A DNA stretch of 64,000 nt from Persicaria tinctoria (taxonomy: Eukaryota > Streptophyta > Magnoliopsida > Caryophyllales > Polygonaceae): the NCBI GenBank assembly GCA_037127255.1, contig JBANSL010000004.1, positions 34,044,467 through 34,108,466 of the forward strand. The letters run 5' to 3'. How positions within the stretch are numbered: the first letter of the stretch is position 1; the number at the start of each line of letters is the position of its first letter. The position numbers and the translations under genes were made by a program. Under the pieces are notes generated by a model. It had not been told where the DNA came from and searched no databases. It saw only the letters and a list, made by a program, of their open reading frames with translations. Of the stretch, positions 54,710-64,000 are shown one piece after another.

Positions 54710-57369
54710 TGTAAAGGCTCGGATTTTTAAAATATTAATTTTCGGAAAAAGAAAATCAAAATGAATTTAAAATAAATTCCGACCCAAATTTTCCGATTTA
54801 AAAATCAATTCTGTCTTTCATTTCGGTTTTGAACGATCAATCAGCGGAAATTTAAATCCCCGACCCGAGCTCTCAATTCCGTCATATTCCGAATCCTTAT
54901 CCTAATCCAACTCATCACCTCCTAATTATAGTAAAATCTTATCCTCACCTCCCCTCCCTCTCTTTTTGCTTTCCCTTATCCTAATCCAACTCATCACCTC
55001 CTAATTATAGTAAAATCTTATCCTCACCTCCCCTCCCTCTCTTTTTGCTTTCCCTTATCCTAATCCAACTCATCACCTCCTAATTATAGTAAAATCTTAT
55101 CCTCTCCTTTCCTTCCCCCACTCTTTGACCCCCTTATTTTGGCAAACAAACAATACCTCACTCTTCACAAAAAAATGGACCTTTTATGTGCAATTTGACC
55201 TTTGGAAAAATCAGATTTGTGTTGATTCTTCCTCTTCTCTCTCCTTCTCTCTCTCAACATTTCACAAGCCAAAACTGGTTCTTGAGCTTCCTCACGCCAT
55301 TTCCACCACCGCCGCACCTCACCACCGCCACACCTCACCACCGCCACCTCCACCACTGCCGCACCACCTCCTCCCCGGAGCGCCGCCGTCGCCACCAGCA
55401 GCAGCCGGAGCCACCACCGCCGCCGAGCAGCACCTCTTCCCTTCTCCTTCCTCCCTGTTTTCTCCGAGAACCCCGGTAAGGCTCGTTTCCCTTTCCATTC
55501 GACTTCGAGCTGTGAAAAGCACCGCCTTTAACCCCCGTTCTTCCGTCCTAGGCCGAGCTAGCGCGGATCGAGACTCCGGCGAGTCCATCGAGATCCCGAC
55601 GAACTCCGACGAAGCTTCGAAGCCCTCTCGGTGAGCTCTCTTCCTTCCTCCTCGTTCCTTCCTTCCTCCCTGTGTGCGTGGGCCCCCTTCCTCTTTTAAA
55701 CCTCCAGCTCGTTGAATTGAAAGAAACAAATGGGAAGCTTCTTTGGGACTAACTTTTGAGGGGCCCGGTTTGGTTTAATTAAAACAAGGGGGCCGGGTTG
55801 GACTTTTATAAAATAAGTGGGTGGTTTTTGGTAATTTTAATAAAGTGAGGTTGGTTTGGTAAATTAAAAATGAATGTTTTGATTTAATGAATATTGTTGG
55901 GATTTTATAAATATTTTATAAAGATGTTAAAATAAAAGATGTTAGAAGTAGTATGTGAAATTATTGGGATTTAAAATATAAAATGTTGTTTCGAGATTTA
56001 ATATATGTGATATTGTGGTGATTTATTAATGTGGTTAAAAGTTATATGACTTTGTTGAAGATGTGCAATTATATGCTAAGTAAGATTTTGAAATGATGGC
56101 ATGCAAATTGGTTAAGTATGAAATGGGGATTATCCTAAGTTGGTGAATTGGAGAATTATATTGAGTATGGTTGTGAGTTATTGAGATGATAGATTATGAG
56201 ATAAGGTTGATAATATGGAAATGATGATGAGATGGTTATTATGTTAAGTTTGTGAAGTTGTGTGTGTGACTATTCTATGCTTTTTGTACCTTAGAAATAG
56301 ACTCATTCATGTACTTATACTTGTTAGGTGATCATCTGTGACGTGTTGGATTTCATATTGCCTGGTTGATTGCCTTTTTGCTGTTCTGCGATACCAGGTA
56401 AGTCTCTTCGGAGCTTACTCAGATTGAATAGAGTGATTCCCTGCTATAGGTGCATGATATACTAGGTGTTGCATTCATGATCAGCATGCCATGTAGTACC
56501 ATGCTAGGCTGCATCTACGTTGAGCATCCTATTTCTTTATGCGTATGTAAAAAGAACGGCCGTTATCTGTGAAGTAACTAGAGTCTTTGCTAGGGTCATA
56601 GGGTAGCCCAGCCTCATCGGGTACCCTGAGTCAATCGAGTCATGCACTTCCTTTTATTATGATATGCCTGCGGGCTTTATTGTGGAGCGGGTTAGGCATG
56701 CGTGCCGCCCAATTATGAATGAATGCATTCACGAGCTGGCCAGTCTCCACCTATCGGAAGGGGTGGAGGTAGGAGAGGGATATACCACTTGGTATTCTGT
56801 GCTAAGGCCTTATTATTATTATGCATTTGATCTTAGGAGCATGTTAGTGTGTTAATATTCCGCCATGCATCTAGAAGCATCTTTATTAGGATTAGCGTAT
56901 ATGTGTGCTTATGGTTGGGATGCAGAGAAGTGGGCATCGATCTGATCCCGCCCCATATCAATTTTTTTAGGTATTATCTAGGTTCATCCTATCGGTGCTG
57001 TTTGCCTATTTGCGCGGGTCATTTTGTCGGCGGAGAGTGAGCGCTGGAGTGTAGACTTCACTGGACTCTGATTATATTTTGGCTTTATACTTTTGACTCC
57101 GTTTTGACCCGGCTCTGCCGTGGCACAATTTTGTATTATACTTGTTTCCGCTAGTCGCATGATTTCTGATTTCCACGCTTAGATTACGACAGGTACAAGG
57201 GACTTCCCCGGGGATTCCAACGATCCCTTCGATTTTGGGTATGAAATCCCCCCTTGTAAACATTAAAGTAAGTTTTGAAACCTTCAACCTGTACTCGGGG
57301 CGCAAGGTCCTAACGGGGGGTTTTATCCCTCGAAACGTAACCTGGGAATCATAATCCCGGGCCGTTACA
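54710..57369 (+). repeat. Left LTR of element F
   Basis: It holds a 79-bp tandem repeat (54895, 54974, 55053) and a GC/Pro-rich block (55300-55630) whose 169-residue frame is probably leader sequence, since it resembles no protein. Several splice-donor-like words (CCGGTAAGG at about 55474, CGGTGAGC at about 55629) could give a spliced leader; this is inference. Confidence 0.92.
54895..55110 (+). repeat. 79-bp triplication inside the F LTR
   Basis: CCTTATCCTAATCCAACTCA starts at 54895, 54974 and 55053, giving two full units and a partial third. The right LTR has the same array from about 63650, so it predates this insertion. Confidence 0.95.
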
Positions 57370-57373
57370 AAGG

Positions 57374-57385
57374 TGGTATCAGAGC
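57374..57385 (+). other. Primer-binding site of element F
   Basis: TGGTATCAGAGC lies four bases after the LTR end; initiator tRNA-Met type, as usual for Tekay/Del elements. Confidence 0.92.
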
Positions 57386-57852
57386 TGAGGTTTTGCAATC
57401 CGAGTATGATAGGTTGAAGTGGTTTTGAAAATGGCCCAAGATTTTCAAATTGTTTTCAAATGATTTTCAAATTGTTTTCAAGGGGCAAAATGAATTTAAT
57501 TGGACATAAGCATAAATTAATCAATTATGAATGACAATCTCGTGGGGTAGAGACTATGCGATAGGCATCCCTTATGGATGTAGAATTCGGGGAAGGTAGG
57601 CAAAATACTAGCTTCTTTTACAGATGGGTTGTGAAGACTCCAAGGAACTCGAGGGTTGGAGTAAAATGGGTTAGGAGACCGTGAGGTATTTGCCCCTCCG
57701 GTTAGTCGTCCCCCGAAGGGCGACATAGATCGTCTCTGTGCTTGTTTGTCTTAAATTCAATTGGGCCTGAGGGCGATCCTCCTTGAAGAGGGTCCCATTG
57801 AATCGTTGAGTGCTTCTGTGCTGAGTGATATAATTATTGTTATGTAGCAAGT

Positions 57853-60800
57853 ATGGTTGATCCGAGACGTGGCTTAGATGGGCGTGGGGGTAGGGCGCGT
57901 CGCGGCCGGGGACGCCCTCGTCGAGTTGCCGCTGAGGGTACCGAGGGGCGAGTTTTGCCACCGCGAGTTGATGACCGGGTGCCAGCTTCCCCAGAGACTA
58001 GGATTGGGCAGTTAGAGTCAGCGCTTCATGATATTCTGAGCGAGCTACGTGGAGGGGCTCGATCTACGGCGCCGACGCCAGAGGTCCCAGTTCAGCAGCC
58101 AGCCGAGCCTGTGGTCGATGCGTGCCCTGAGAAGCGCATCGATTGGGTCAAGAGGTTTGCTCAGTGTAGCCCGCCGACCTTCGCGGGAGGCGTCGGAGAT
58201 GACGTTGAGAGATGGCTGCGTGATATGGAGGGGTTATTTGACCATGTTGCTGTACCTGACTCTGAGAGACAGAGACTTGCTGCCGGACTTCTACGGGAGG
58301 ACGCGAATGCCAGATGGTTTGGCTGCAAGAAGGAGCGGACCGAGTGGACCTATGACGATTTCAGATCCATGATGCTGAGGGAGTACCGTCCACCAGGGAT
58401 ACAGATGGCTAGGGAGGTATCTTTTATGCGCGGCACCTGTGACCGGTCGGCTTCTGTAGCTGCTATCGTTCGCCAGTTCAAGAGCGAGCTGATATACTGC
58501 GATCACCTGTGCCCATCAGACGAGAGTCGGATCCGTATGCTGTCTCTGAGATTGCCGCCCCCTGTACTTCTGCATGCGTCCAGCTTGGGAGCTGTCAGCT
58601 TTGACCGATTTCTGGAGGTCATCCTTATGTACGATCAGCAGAGGATTTTGTGTGAGACTTCCTACTCTACTGTTCGCCCTGATGCGAAGAGGGCGCGTCC
58701 AGCCGACACCCGTGGAGATGACAGATCTAGGAGAGGAGCGTTTAGAGGAGGATATTACGGAGCTGCACAGAGAGCACCCCCAGTTCAGACTGCTTATGGA
58801 GGAGATGCCAGAGTGAGGACCTGCCATGGATGTTTCGGGAGGGGCCACTTCATTGCTTCTTGCCCAGACCGTTCGACTGTCTGCTACACCTGTGGTACTA
58901 TGGGGCACCGAGCTGCTACATGCCCTCAGAGTCGTGGAGCTCCAGCTACTGCACAGCCACCGAGACTTCCTGCGGCTCCTCAGCCACCACTGCTGACATA
59001 TCCCCAGGGCCAGGGACGAGGTGACCCTTCCGGCAGAGGCCGAGGCGGAGGTAGAGGAGGTAGAGGTTCTGGACGTGGATGTAGAGGACCATCTGGGTCA
59101 GGTCAGGGTCGTGGATCATCTTCTGCAGGACCGTCAGGGTCAGGGTATGATCGTGGTCAGAGTTCGGGAGGTCGAGGACCAGGATTACCCCCACCGCCCC
59201 GCGTATTTCAGATGCATGCTGATGACCGCTCAGCCCCGACTTCCGCAGGTACGATATTCTTCCATGATGAGTGCCTATCTATCTTGTTTGACACTGGTGC
59301 GACTCACTGCTTCATAGCAGAGGCGTGCGTGGCCAGGCTGAGCCTGAGCTGCACGAGTGGTTCACCCCTTACTATTGGTCTGGCGGATGGGGCCAAGGTT
59401 AGGACGAGTCGTGAGATTTTAGGGTGCCCCATCCGGATAGGTGAGCGAGAGTGGCCTACCGACCTCATAGTTATGCCATTGAGGATGGACGATCTCATCT
59501 TGGGTATGGACTTCATGGACCACTACGGGGCTATCATCAACTTGCGGACGAGGACAGTGTCGATTTTGGCATCCGACGGGACCGAGCACCAGGTTTGGGG
59601 GAGCGACCCCAAGAGGAATGGATCACTCATCAGCGTAGTCAGAGCCGCCAGACTTTTAGACCAAGGTTGCGTCGGGTATTGGTGTTATGCTTTAGAGGTG
59701 GATCGCACGCACCCCAGTGTATCAGATGTTCCCGTTGTCAGAGACTTCGCAGATGTGTTTCCAGAGGAGCTACCAGGACTTCCCCCGCCGAGAGAGGTCG
59801 ACTTCGCGATTGAGTTAGAGCCAGGCACCAGACCTATCTCGCGAGTTCCTTATCGCATGGCACCGACGGAGATGGCCGAGCTGAAGGCTCAGCTAGAGGA
59901 GCTAGCTGAGAAGGGCTACATTCGGCCTAGTGCATCGCCTTGGGGAGCGCCAGTGCTATTCGTCAAGAAGAAGGATGGGTCGTTGAGACTGTGCATCGAC
60001 TATCGGGAGCTGAACCGGGCGACGGTGAAGAACCGTTATCCTCTTCCCCGGATTGATGATCTGATGGATCAACTGCAGGGCGCCGTGGTCTTCTCGAAGA
60101 TTGATTTGAGGTCGGGTTATCATCAGCTGAGGGTGAAGCCAGAGGATGTTCCGAAGACCGCTTTTCGGACTCGCTATGGTCACTACGAGTTCGTGGTCAT
60201 GCCGTTTGGGCTGACCAATGCACCAGCCGCGTTCATGGAGCTCATGAACCGAGTGTTCATCGACTTCCTGGACAAGTTCGTCGTCGTCTTCATCGATGAC
60301 ATCTTAGTCTACTCGAGGAGTAGAGAGGAGCACGAGGAGCATTTGAGGATTGTGCTGGAGACGCTGAGGAAGCATCAGCTGTATGGGAAGTACAGCAAGT
60401 GTGAGTTCTGGCTCACAGAGGTGGCATTCTTAGGCCACGTTATTTCAGCTGAGGGAGTTGCCGTGGATCCGGCAAAGATTGATGCCATCGTTGCTTGGGA
60501 GGTGCCCAAGAACGTCAGAGATATCCGCTCATTCCTGGGATTGGCTAGTTACTACAGGAGGTTCGTCCAGGGTTTCTCGAGTATTGCTAGACCGATGACG
60601 CGGCTACTGAAGAAGGACGTCCCCTTCGAGTGGAGTTCAGATTGTCAGGCCAGCTTTGAGCTTCTGAAGCGGAAGTTGACGACTGCTCCGGTGTTAGCTC
60701 TGCCAGATGGGACAGAGGACTTCGTTATCTACACAGACGCTTCGCATTCCGGCTTGGGTTGTGTTCTGCATCAGAGAGATCGGGTCATCGCTTATGCTTC

Positions 60801-61221
60801 ACGTCAGTTGAAGCCTCCAGAGGTGTCTTACCCCATCCATGATTTGGAGTTGGCAGCCGTGATTCACGCTCTGAAGATCTGGAGACATTATCTATATGGT
60901 ACTTCTTGCAAGGTGATGACGGATCACAAGAGCTTGAAGTACATTTTCACACAGAAGGAGCTCAACATGCGTCAGAGACGATGGTTGGAGCTTCTGAAGG
61001 ACTATGACTTGGACATAGTCTACCATCCAGGGAAGGCCAATGTAGTGGCAGATGCATTGAGTAGGAAGACTCATCATGAGGTGACCGTTGAGAGGCTTAC
61101 AGCTCAGCGAGATTTGCAGAGAGATCTGATGAGATGCTGCTTTGAGGTTTGGATCCAGCGAGATCACGGGCAGTTGTCGTTCTTAGAGGTGCAGGCAGAG
61201 TTGACAGCAGAGATTCGGTAG
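57853..61221 (+). CDS. Element F gag-protease-RT-RNase H polyprotein
   Basis: 1122 residues from ATG 57853. An Arg/Gly-rich leader precedes the gag core (about residues 95-270: [15 protein letters not shown] and the retrotransposon gag helices). Two CCHC knuckles lie at about 324-365 ([28 protein letters not shown]), followed by an Arg-Gly-rich RNA-binding stretch. The protease motif [11 protein letters not shown] is at about 478. Reverse transcriptase has LCIDYRELN (about 713), [11 protein letters not shown] and the FIDD box (about 812). RNase H starts [10 protein letters not shown] (about 959), and [10 protein letters not shown] ends the region. All catalytic residues that I can check are present. 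The frame stops at TAG 61219-61221, beyond which the same frame continues into integrase, so the product is a truncated form of the normal polyprotein. Confidence 0.93.
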   Translation: MVDPRRGLDGRGGRARRGRGRPRRVAAEGTEGRVLPPRVDDRVPASPETRIGQLESALHDILSELRGGARSTAPTPEVPVQQPAEPVVDACPEKRIDWVKRFAQCSPPTFAGGVGDDVERWLRDMEGLFDHVAVPDSERQRLAAGLLREDANARWFGCKKERTEWTYDDFRSMMLREYRPPGIQMAREVSFMRGTCDRSASVAAIVRQFKSELIYCDHLCPSDESRIRMLSLRLPPPVLLHASSLGAVSFDRFLEVILMYDQQRILCETSYSTVRPDAKRARPADTRGDDRSRRGAFRGGYYGAAQRAPPVQTAYGGDARVRTCHGCFGRGHFIASCPDRSTVCYTCGTMGHRAATCPQSRGAPATAQPPRLPAAPQPPLLTYPQGQGRGDPSGRGRGGGRGGRGSGRGCRGPSGSGQGRGSSSAGPSGSGYDRGQSSGGRGPGLPPPPRVFQMHADDRSAPTSAGTIFFHDECLSILFDTGATHCFIAEACVARLSLSCTSGSPLTIGLADGAKVRTSREILGCPIRIGEREWPTDLIVMPLRMDDLILGMDFMDHYGAIINLRTRTVSILASDGTEHQVWGSDPKRNGSLISVVRAARLLDQGCVGYWCYALEVDRTHPSVSDVPVVRDFADVFPEELPGLPPPREVDFAIELEPGTRPISRVPYRMAPTEMAELKAQLEELAEKGYIRPSASPWGAPVLFVKKKDGSLRLCIDYRELNRATVKNRYPLPRIDDLMDQLQGAVVFSKIDLRSGYHQLRVKPEDVPKTAFRTRYGHYEFVVMPFGLTNAPAAFMELMNRVFIDFLDKFVVVFIDDILVYSRSREEHEEHLRIVLETLRKHQLYGKYSKCEFWLTEVAFLGHVISAEGVAVDPAKIDAIVAWEVPKNVRDIRSFLGLASYYRRFVQGFSSIARPMTRLLKKDVPFEWSSDCQASFELLKRKLTTAPVLALPDGTEDFVIYTDASHSGLGCVLHQRDRVIAYASRQLKPPEVSYPIHDLELAAVIHALKIWRHYLYGTSCKVMTDHKSLKYIFTQKELNMRQRRWLELLKDYDLDIVYHPGKANVVADALSRKTHHEVTVERLTAQRDLQRDLMRCCFEVWIQRDHGQLSFLEVQAELTAEIR

Positions 61222-62688
61222 GGTCAGGCAGATTGTCCAGAGGTTGCAGTTCTGAGAGGGCGGATGGCTCAGGGCAGATTTAGAGAGCTTGCAGAGAGAG
61301 CAGACAGGATGCTGACCTTTCAGGGCAGAGTTGTAGTTCCCTCGACGTCAGATTTGAGACAGAGGATCATGCAGGAGGCTCACTCCACCCCTTATTCTGT
61401 CCATCCAGGGACGAATAAGATGTATCAGGATCTGAGGAGGAGTTATTGGTGGCAGAGGATGAGAGCAGACATCACAGAGTTCGTGGCCAGATGTCAGGTT
61501 TGCCAGCAGGTTCGGATTGATCACCAGAGGCCGGGAGGACCCGTCCAGTCACTTCCAGTTCCCGAGTGGAAGTGGACAGACATCTCCATGGATTTCGTCA
61601 CTGGGTTGAGACGAGACGTCAGAGGATTTGACACTATTTGGGTCGTGGTCGACAGGTTGACCAAGTCGGCCCATTTCATAGCTATTCAGGAGACATGGCC
61701 AGCTTCGAAGTTAGCAGACGAGTTCATTCGCCAGATTGTGAGGCTTCATGGAGTACCAGAGAGGATCGTATCTGATCGAGATGGACGCTTCACCTCGAGG
61801 TTTTGGCAGCAGGTTCAGGAGAGTTTGGGCTCCAGATTGCATTTCAGTACGGCTTATCACCCGCAGACAGATGGCCAGAGCGAGAGGACGATTAAGACGT
61901 TGGAGGACATGTTGCGATCGTGCGTCTTGGATTGGGGTGACCATTGGGTCAAGCATCTACCGCTAGTGGAGTTTTCTTACAACAACAGCTACCACGCGTC
62001 GATCGAGATGGCCCCATATGAGGCTTTGTATGGGAGGCGATGCAAGTCGCTGGTTTGCTGGGACGAGCCTGCAGATACAGTTCTGTCGTTGCCCGAGATG
62101 GTCAGAGAGACAGTCGATAAGGTTGGTCGCATCCGAGAGCATATGAGGGTAGCCCAGGATCGACAGAAGAAGTATGCGGACAGACGGAGGACCGAGCTTG
62201 AGTTCAAGGTAGGCTCGCATGTATGGCTTCGAGTTTCACCCACCAGGGGAGTTCGACGGTTCGGCATCAAAGGGAAGTTGAGTCCGAGGTTCATTGGGCC
62301 ATTTGAGATCTTAGAGAGAGTCGGTGTGGTAGCCTACCGTTTAGCCTTACCTCCATCCTTAGCCGGCGTCCATGACGTCTTTCATGTCTCCCAGCTCCGT
62401 CAGTATATTCCCGACCCTAGTCATGTCCTTGACCACTCAGACCTTCACATTGAGCCTGACCATACCTTTGTAGAGCGTCCGGCGAGGGTCCTTGATCGTC
62501 GTGTCAAGAAGCTTAGGAACAGGGAGGTTCCTTTGCTTCTGGTTCAGTGGTCTAGGAGGAGCCCTGAGGAGGCCACCTGGGAGACCGAGGAGAGCATTCG
62601 AGCTAGCTATGGAGATGTCTTAGATGAGCTACTTGCGTCCTATGTTGAGCCGAGCGTAGACATTACCTTGACCTCTCGAGTGCGGTGA
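61222..62688 (+). CDS. Element F integrase with chromodomain (downstream of a stop)
   Basis: The frame continues without shift after the TAG at 61219; the first ATG is 61264 (474 residues to TGA 62686-62688). Counting from that ATG: an HHCC zinc domain (H40, H47, CQVC at about 78), the integrase core with WTDISMDFVTG, IVSDRDGRF and HPQTDGQSERT supplying the D, D and E residues, the C-terminal GPFEILERVG and HDVFHVSQLRQYIP stretch, and a chromodomain-like end (RPARVLDRRVKKLRNREVPL, then LVQWSRRSPEEATWE). The chromodomain directs chromoviruses to chromatin in related families. It would be expressed only by stop readthrough or reinitiation, or not at all. Confidence 0.9.
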   Translation, partial: GQADCPEVAVLRGRMAQGRFRELAERADRMLTFQGRVVVPSTSDLRQRIMQEAHSTPYSVHPGTNKMYQDLRRSYWWQRMRADITEFVARCQVCQQVRIDHQRPGGPVQSLPVPEWKWTDISMDFVTGLRRDVRGFDTIWVVVDRLTKSAHFIAIQETWPASKLADEFIRQIVRLHGVPERIVSDRDGRFTSRFWQQVQESLGSRLHFSTAYHPQTDGQSERTIKTLEDMLRSCVLDWGDHWVKHLPLVEFSYNNSYHASIEMAPYEALYGRRCKSLVCWDEPADTVLSLPEMVRETVDKVGRIREHMRVAQDRQKKYADRRRTELEFKVGSHVWLRVSPTRGVRRFGIKGKLSPRFIGPFEILERVGVVAYRLALPPSLAGVHDVFHVSQLRQYIPDPSHVLDHSDLHIEPDHTFVERPARVLDRRVKKLRNREVPLLLVQWSRRSPEEATWETEESIRASYGDVLDELLASYVEPSVDITLTSRVR

Positions 62689-63040
62689 GTATGCCTAGTT
62701 AGTTGGTTGGGATTGGTTAGTGGTATCTCCTTGATTTGTGTGCTTATACGTGGTAGTTATGTGCAGATCCTTGGTGATATGATGTGATGAGCCTCGATGA
62801 TATGATGATGTGCTAGATATTATGGTATGTGACTGTCTTTGACATGCTATAATCTCCTGCTTATCTTGAGTATATGATCACTCTTCTATATCCATGATGC
62901 CTAATATTAGAAATGCTAGAGATTGAAATGTGGAATTATGATTTGACTCGGAACCTAGGAAGAGAATGTGGGATTAGCCTTTAGAGGTGTATGTAGAATG
63001 ATTGGGAAATTGGGAAGTTTGGGAATGCCTTGTTTAATGT

Positions 63041-63073
<33 letters not shown>

Positions 63074-63464
63074 ATATCAAATGGTGATTTAAAAAGGGAC
63101 ATAGATTTTGAGAAAACTATTCCAAACCGAGCTTTCATTATGACGCCCCACGAAGTGGATACAAGCATGTACGGGGGCACCTGTAGATCGCTTGCTAAGA
63201 CCTAGCGGAGATGTCATGATGGTTTTGAGTTATGGTATGCCTGAGGAGTCGGAGTGGGGTGTGGTAGGGGCCCCTACCACATCCTTACTACGACCGATTG
63301 GGAGTATTATGATCATGACGACGGTACTGTGAGATCTCATGGGGGCACTTATGAGGTACTTACGGGATCGATGACGTGATCCTTGGACTCACCAATTCCA
63401 ACTTCATCCCCACTTTAGAATGATTTTAGTCTCGGGGACGAGACTTGTTTTTAGAGGTGGATGA
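62689..63464 (+). other. 3' untranslated part of element F with an internal poly(A) run
   Basis: No coding frame. A run of 30 A residues lies at 63042-63071. The polypurine tract just before the right LTR is weak (TTTTTAGAGGTGGATGA). Confidence 0.8.
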
Positions 63465-64000
63465 TGTAAAGGCTCGGATTTTTAAAATATTAATTTTCGG
63501 AAAAAGAAAATCAAAATGAATTTAAAATAAATTCCGACCCAAATTTTCCGATTTAAAAATCAATTCTGTCTTTCATTTCGGTTTTGAACGATCAATCAGC
63601 GGAAATTTAAATCCCCGACCCGAGCTCTCAATTCCGTCATATTCCGAATCCTTATCCTAATCCAACTCATCACCTCCTAATTATAGTAAAATCTTATCCT
63701 CACCTCCCCTCCCTCTCTTTTTGCTTTCCCTTATCCTAATCCAACTCATCACCTCCTAATTATAGTAAAATCTTATCCTCACCTCCCCTCCCTCTCTTTT
63801 TGCTTTCCCTTATCCTAATCCAACTCATCACCTCCTAATTATAGTAAAATCTTATCCTCTCCTTTCCTTCCCCCACTCTTTGACCCCCTTATTTTGGCAA
63901 ACAAACAATACCTCACTCTTCACAAAAAAATGGACCTTTTATGTGCAATTTGACCTTTGGAAAAATCAGATTTGTGTTGATTCTTCCTCTTCTCTCTCCT
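63465..64000 (+). repeat. Right LTR of element F (partial, cut by the window)
   Basis: 536 bases visible, no difference from 54710-55245, including the 79-bp triplication. Confidence 0.95.

Larger units (their letters stand above)
54710..64000 (+). mobile_element. Gypsy element F, Tekay-like chromovirus, runs off the window
   Basis: The left LTR is 54710-57369 (2660 bp, TGTAAAGGCTCGG to GCCGTTACA). The right LTR starts at 63465 and is identical to it over all 536 visible bases. The primer site TGGTATCAGAGC is at 57374-57385. One long reading frame (57853-62688) encodes gag, protease, reverse transcriptase, RNase H, integrase and a chromodomain, broken only by TAG at 61219. The 5-bp word AAAGC before 54710 should recur after the right LTR outside the window. 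Confidence 0.95.

Noticed and set aside
55125..55634. 169-residue Pro/His/Ser-rich frame in the F LTR
   Set aside because: Low complexity, inside a repeated LTR, no family resemblance; more likely transcribed leader.

Overview
This is a gene-poor, transposon-dense window from a flowering plant nuclear genome, most likely a eudicot. The signs are intron-bearing plant gene remnants (a borate exporter, receptor-like kinases), Ty1/copia and Ty3/gypsy elements primed by initiator tRNA-Met, and nested insertions of hAT, Mutator, Harbinger, CACTA and Stowaway type. I cannot name the species. No intact host gene is fully supported: the only candidate is a small three-exon gene at the left edge, and the other host sequences are fragments or pseudogenes.

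Layout. 1-1850: possible small three-exon gene. 1860-4700: two receptor-kinase remnants around a tRNA-like element and an AT-rich minisatellite that holds a Stowaway-like hairpin MITE. 6806-7773: Mutator-type MITE carrying a 300-bp TTG/CTG tract. 7870-9426: short minus-strand LTR element holding a Harbinger-type MITE. 9676-16520: decayed copia element A, with a hAT-type element in its 5' LTR and a TRIM-like solo LTR in its gag. 16613-33605: BOR-type borate exporter pseudogene (minus strand), split inside one exon by copia element B (17176-31840), which is itself split by a 9.65-kb non-autonomous gypsy-type element C (18890-28539). 33606-37671: CACTA right half with captured gene pieces. 37672-41623: minus-strand copia D. 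41624-47655: non-autonomous gypsy-type element E, right LTR truncated. 47656-50310: chimera of TRM61-like and quinone-oxidoreductase-like fragments, followed by a minisatellite and W-box palindromes. 50560-51790: about 135-bp tandem satellite. 53666-54100: second tRNA-like element with a minisatellite. 54710-64000: nearly intact Tekay-like chromovirus F, whose right LTR runs off the window.

How the parts relate. The insertion order can be read from target-site duplications: BOR gene, then B (TSD agaac), then C inside B (TSD accac). LTR divergence contradicts this order: B's two LTRs are identical over 270 bp, while the younger C differs between its LTRs at about 46 of 2273 positions (hand count). 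C and E share primer-binding site, polypurine tract and a hairpin beside it although their LTRs differ, so they probably depend on the same kind of helper element.

The most unusual pattern is a 10-bp motif, TCGATCTCGA and its reverse complement, in dyads about 20-21 bp apart. It fills the LTR of C and also the C coding region, where it is read in more than one frame. This suggests it matters, or spread, as DNA rather than as peptide. Almost all clean premature stops in the window are TAG, mostly explained by C-to-T change at CAG sites.
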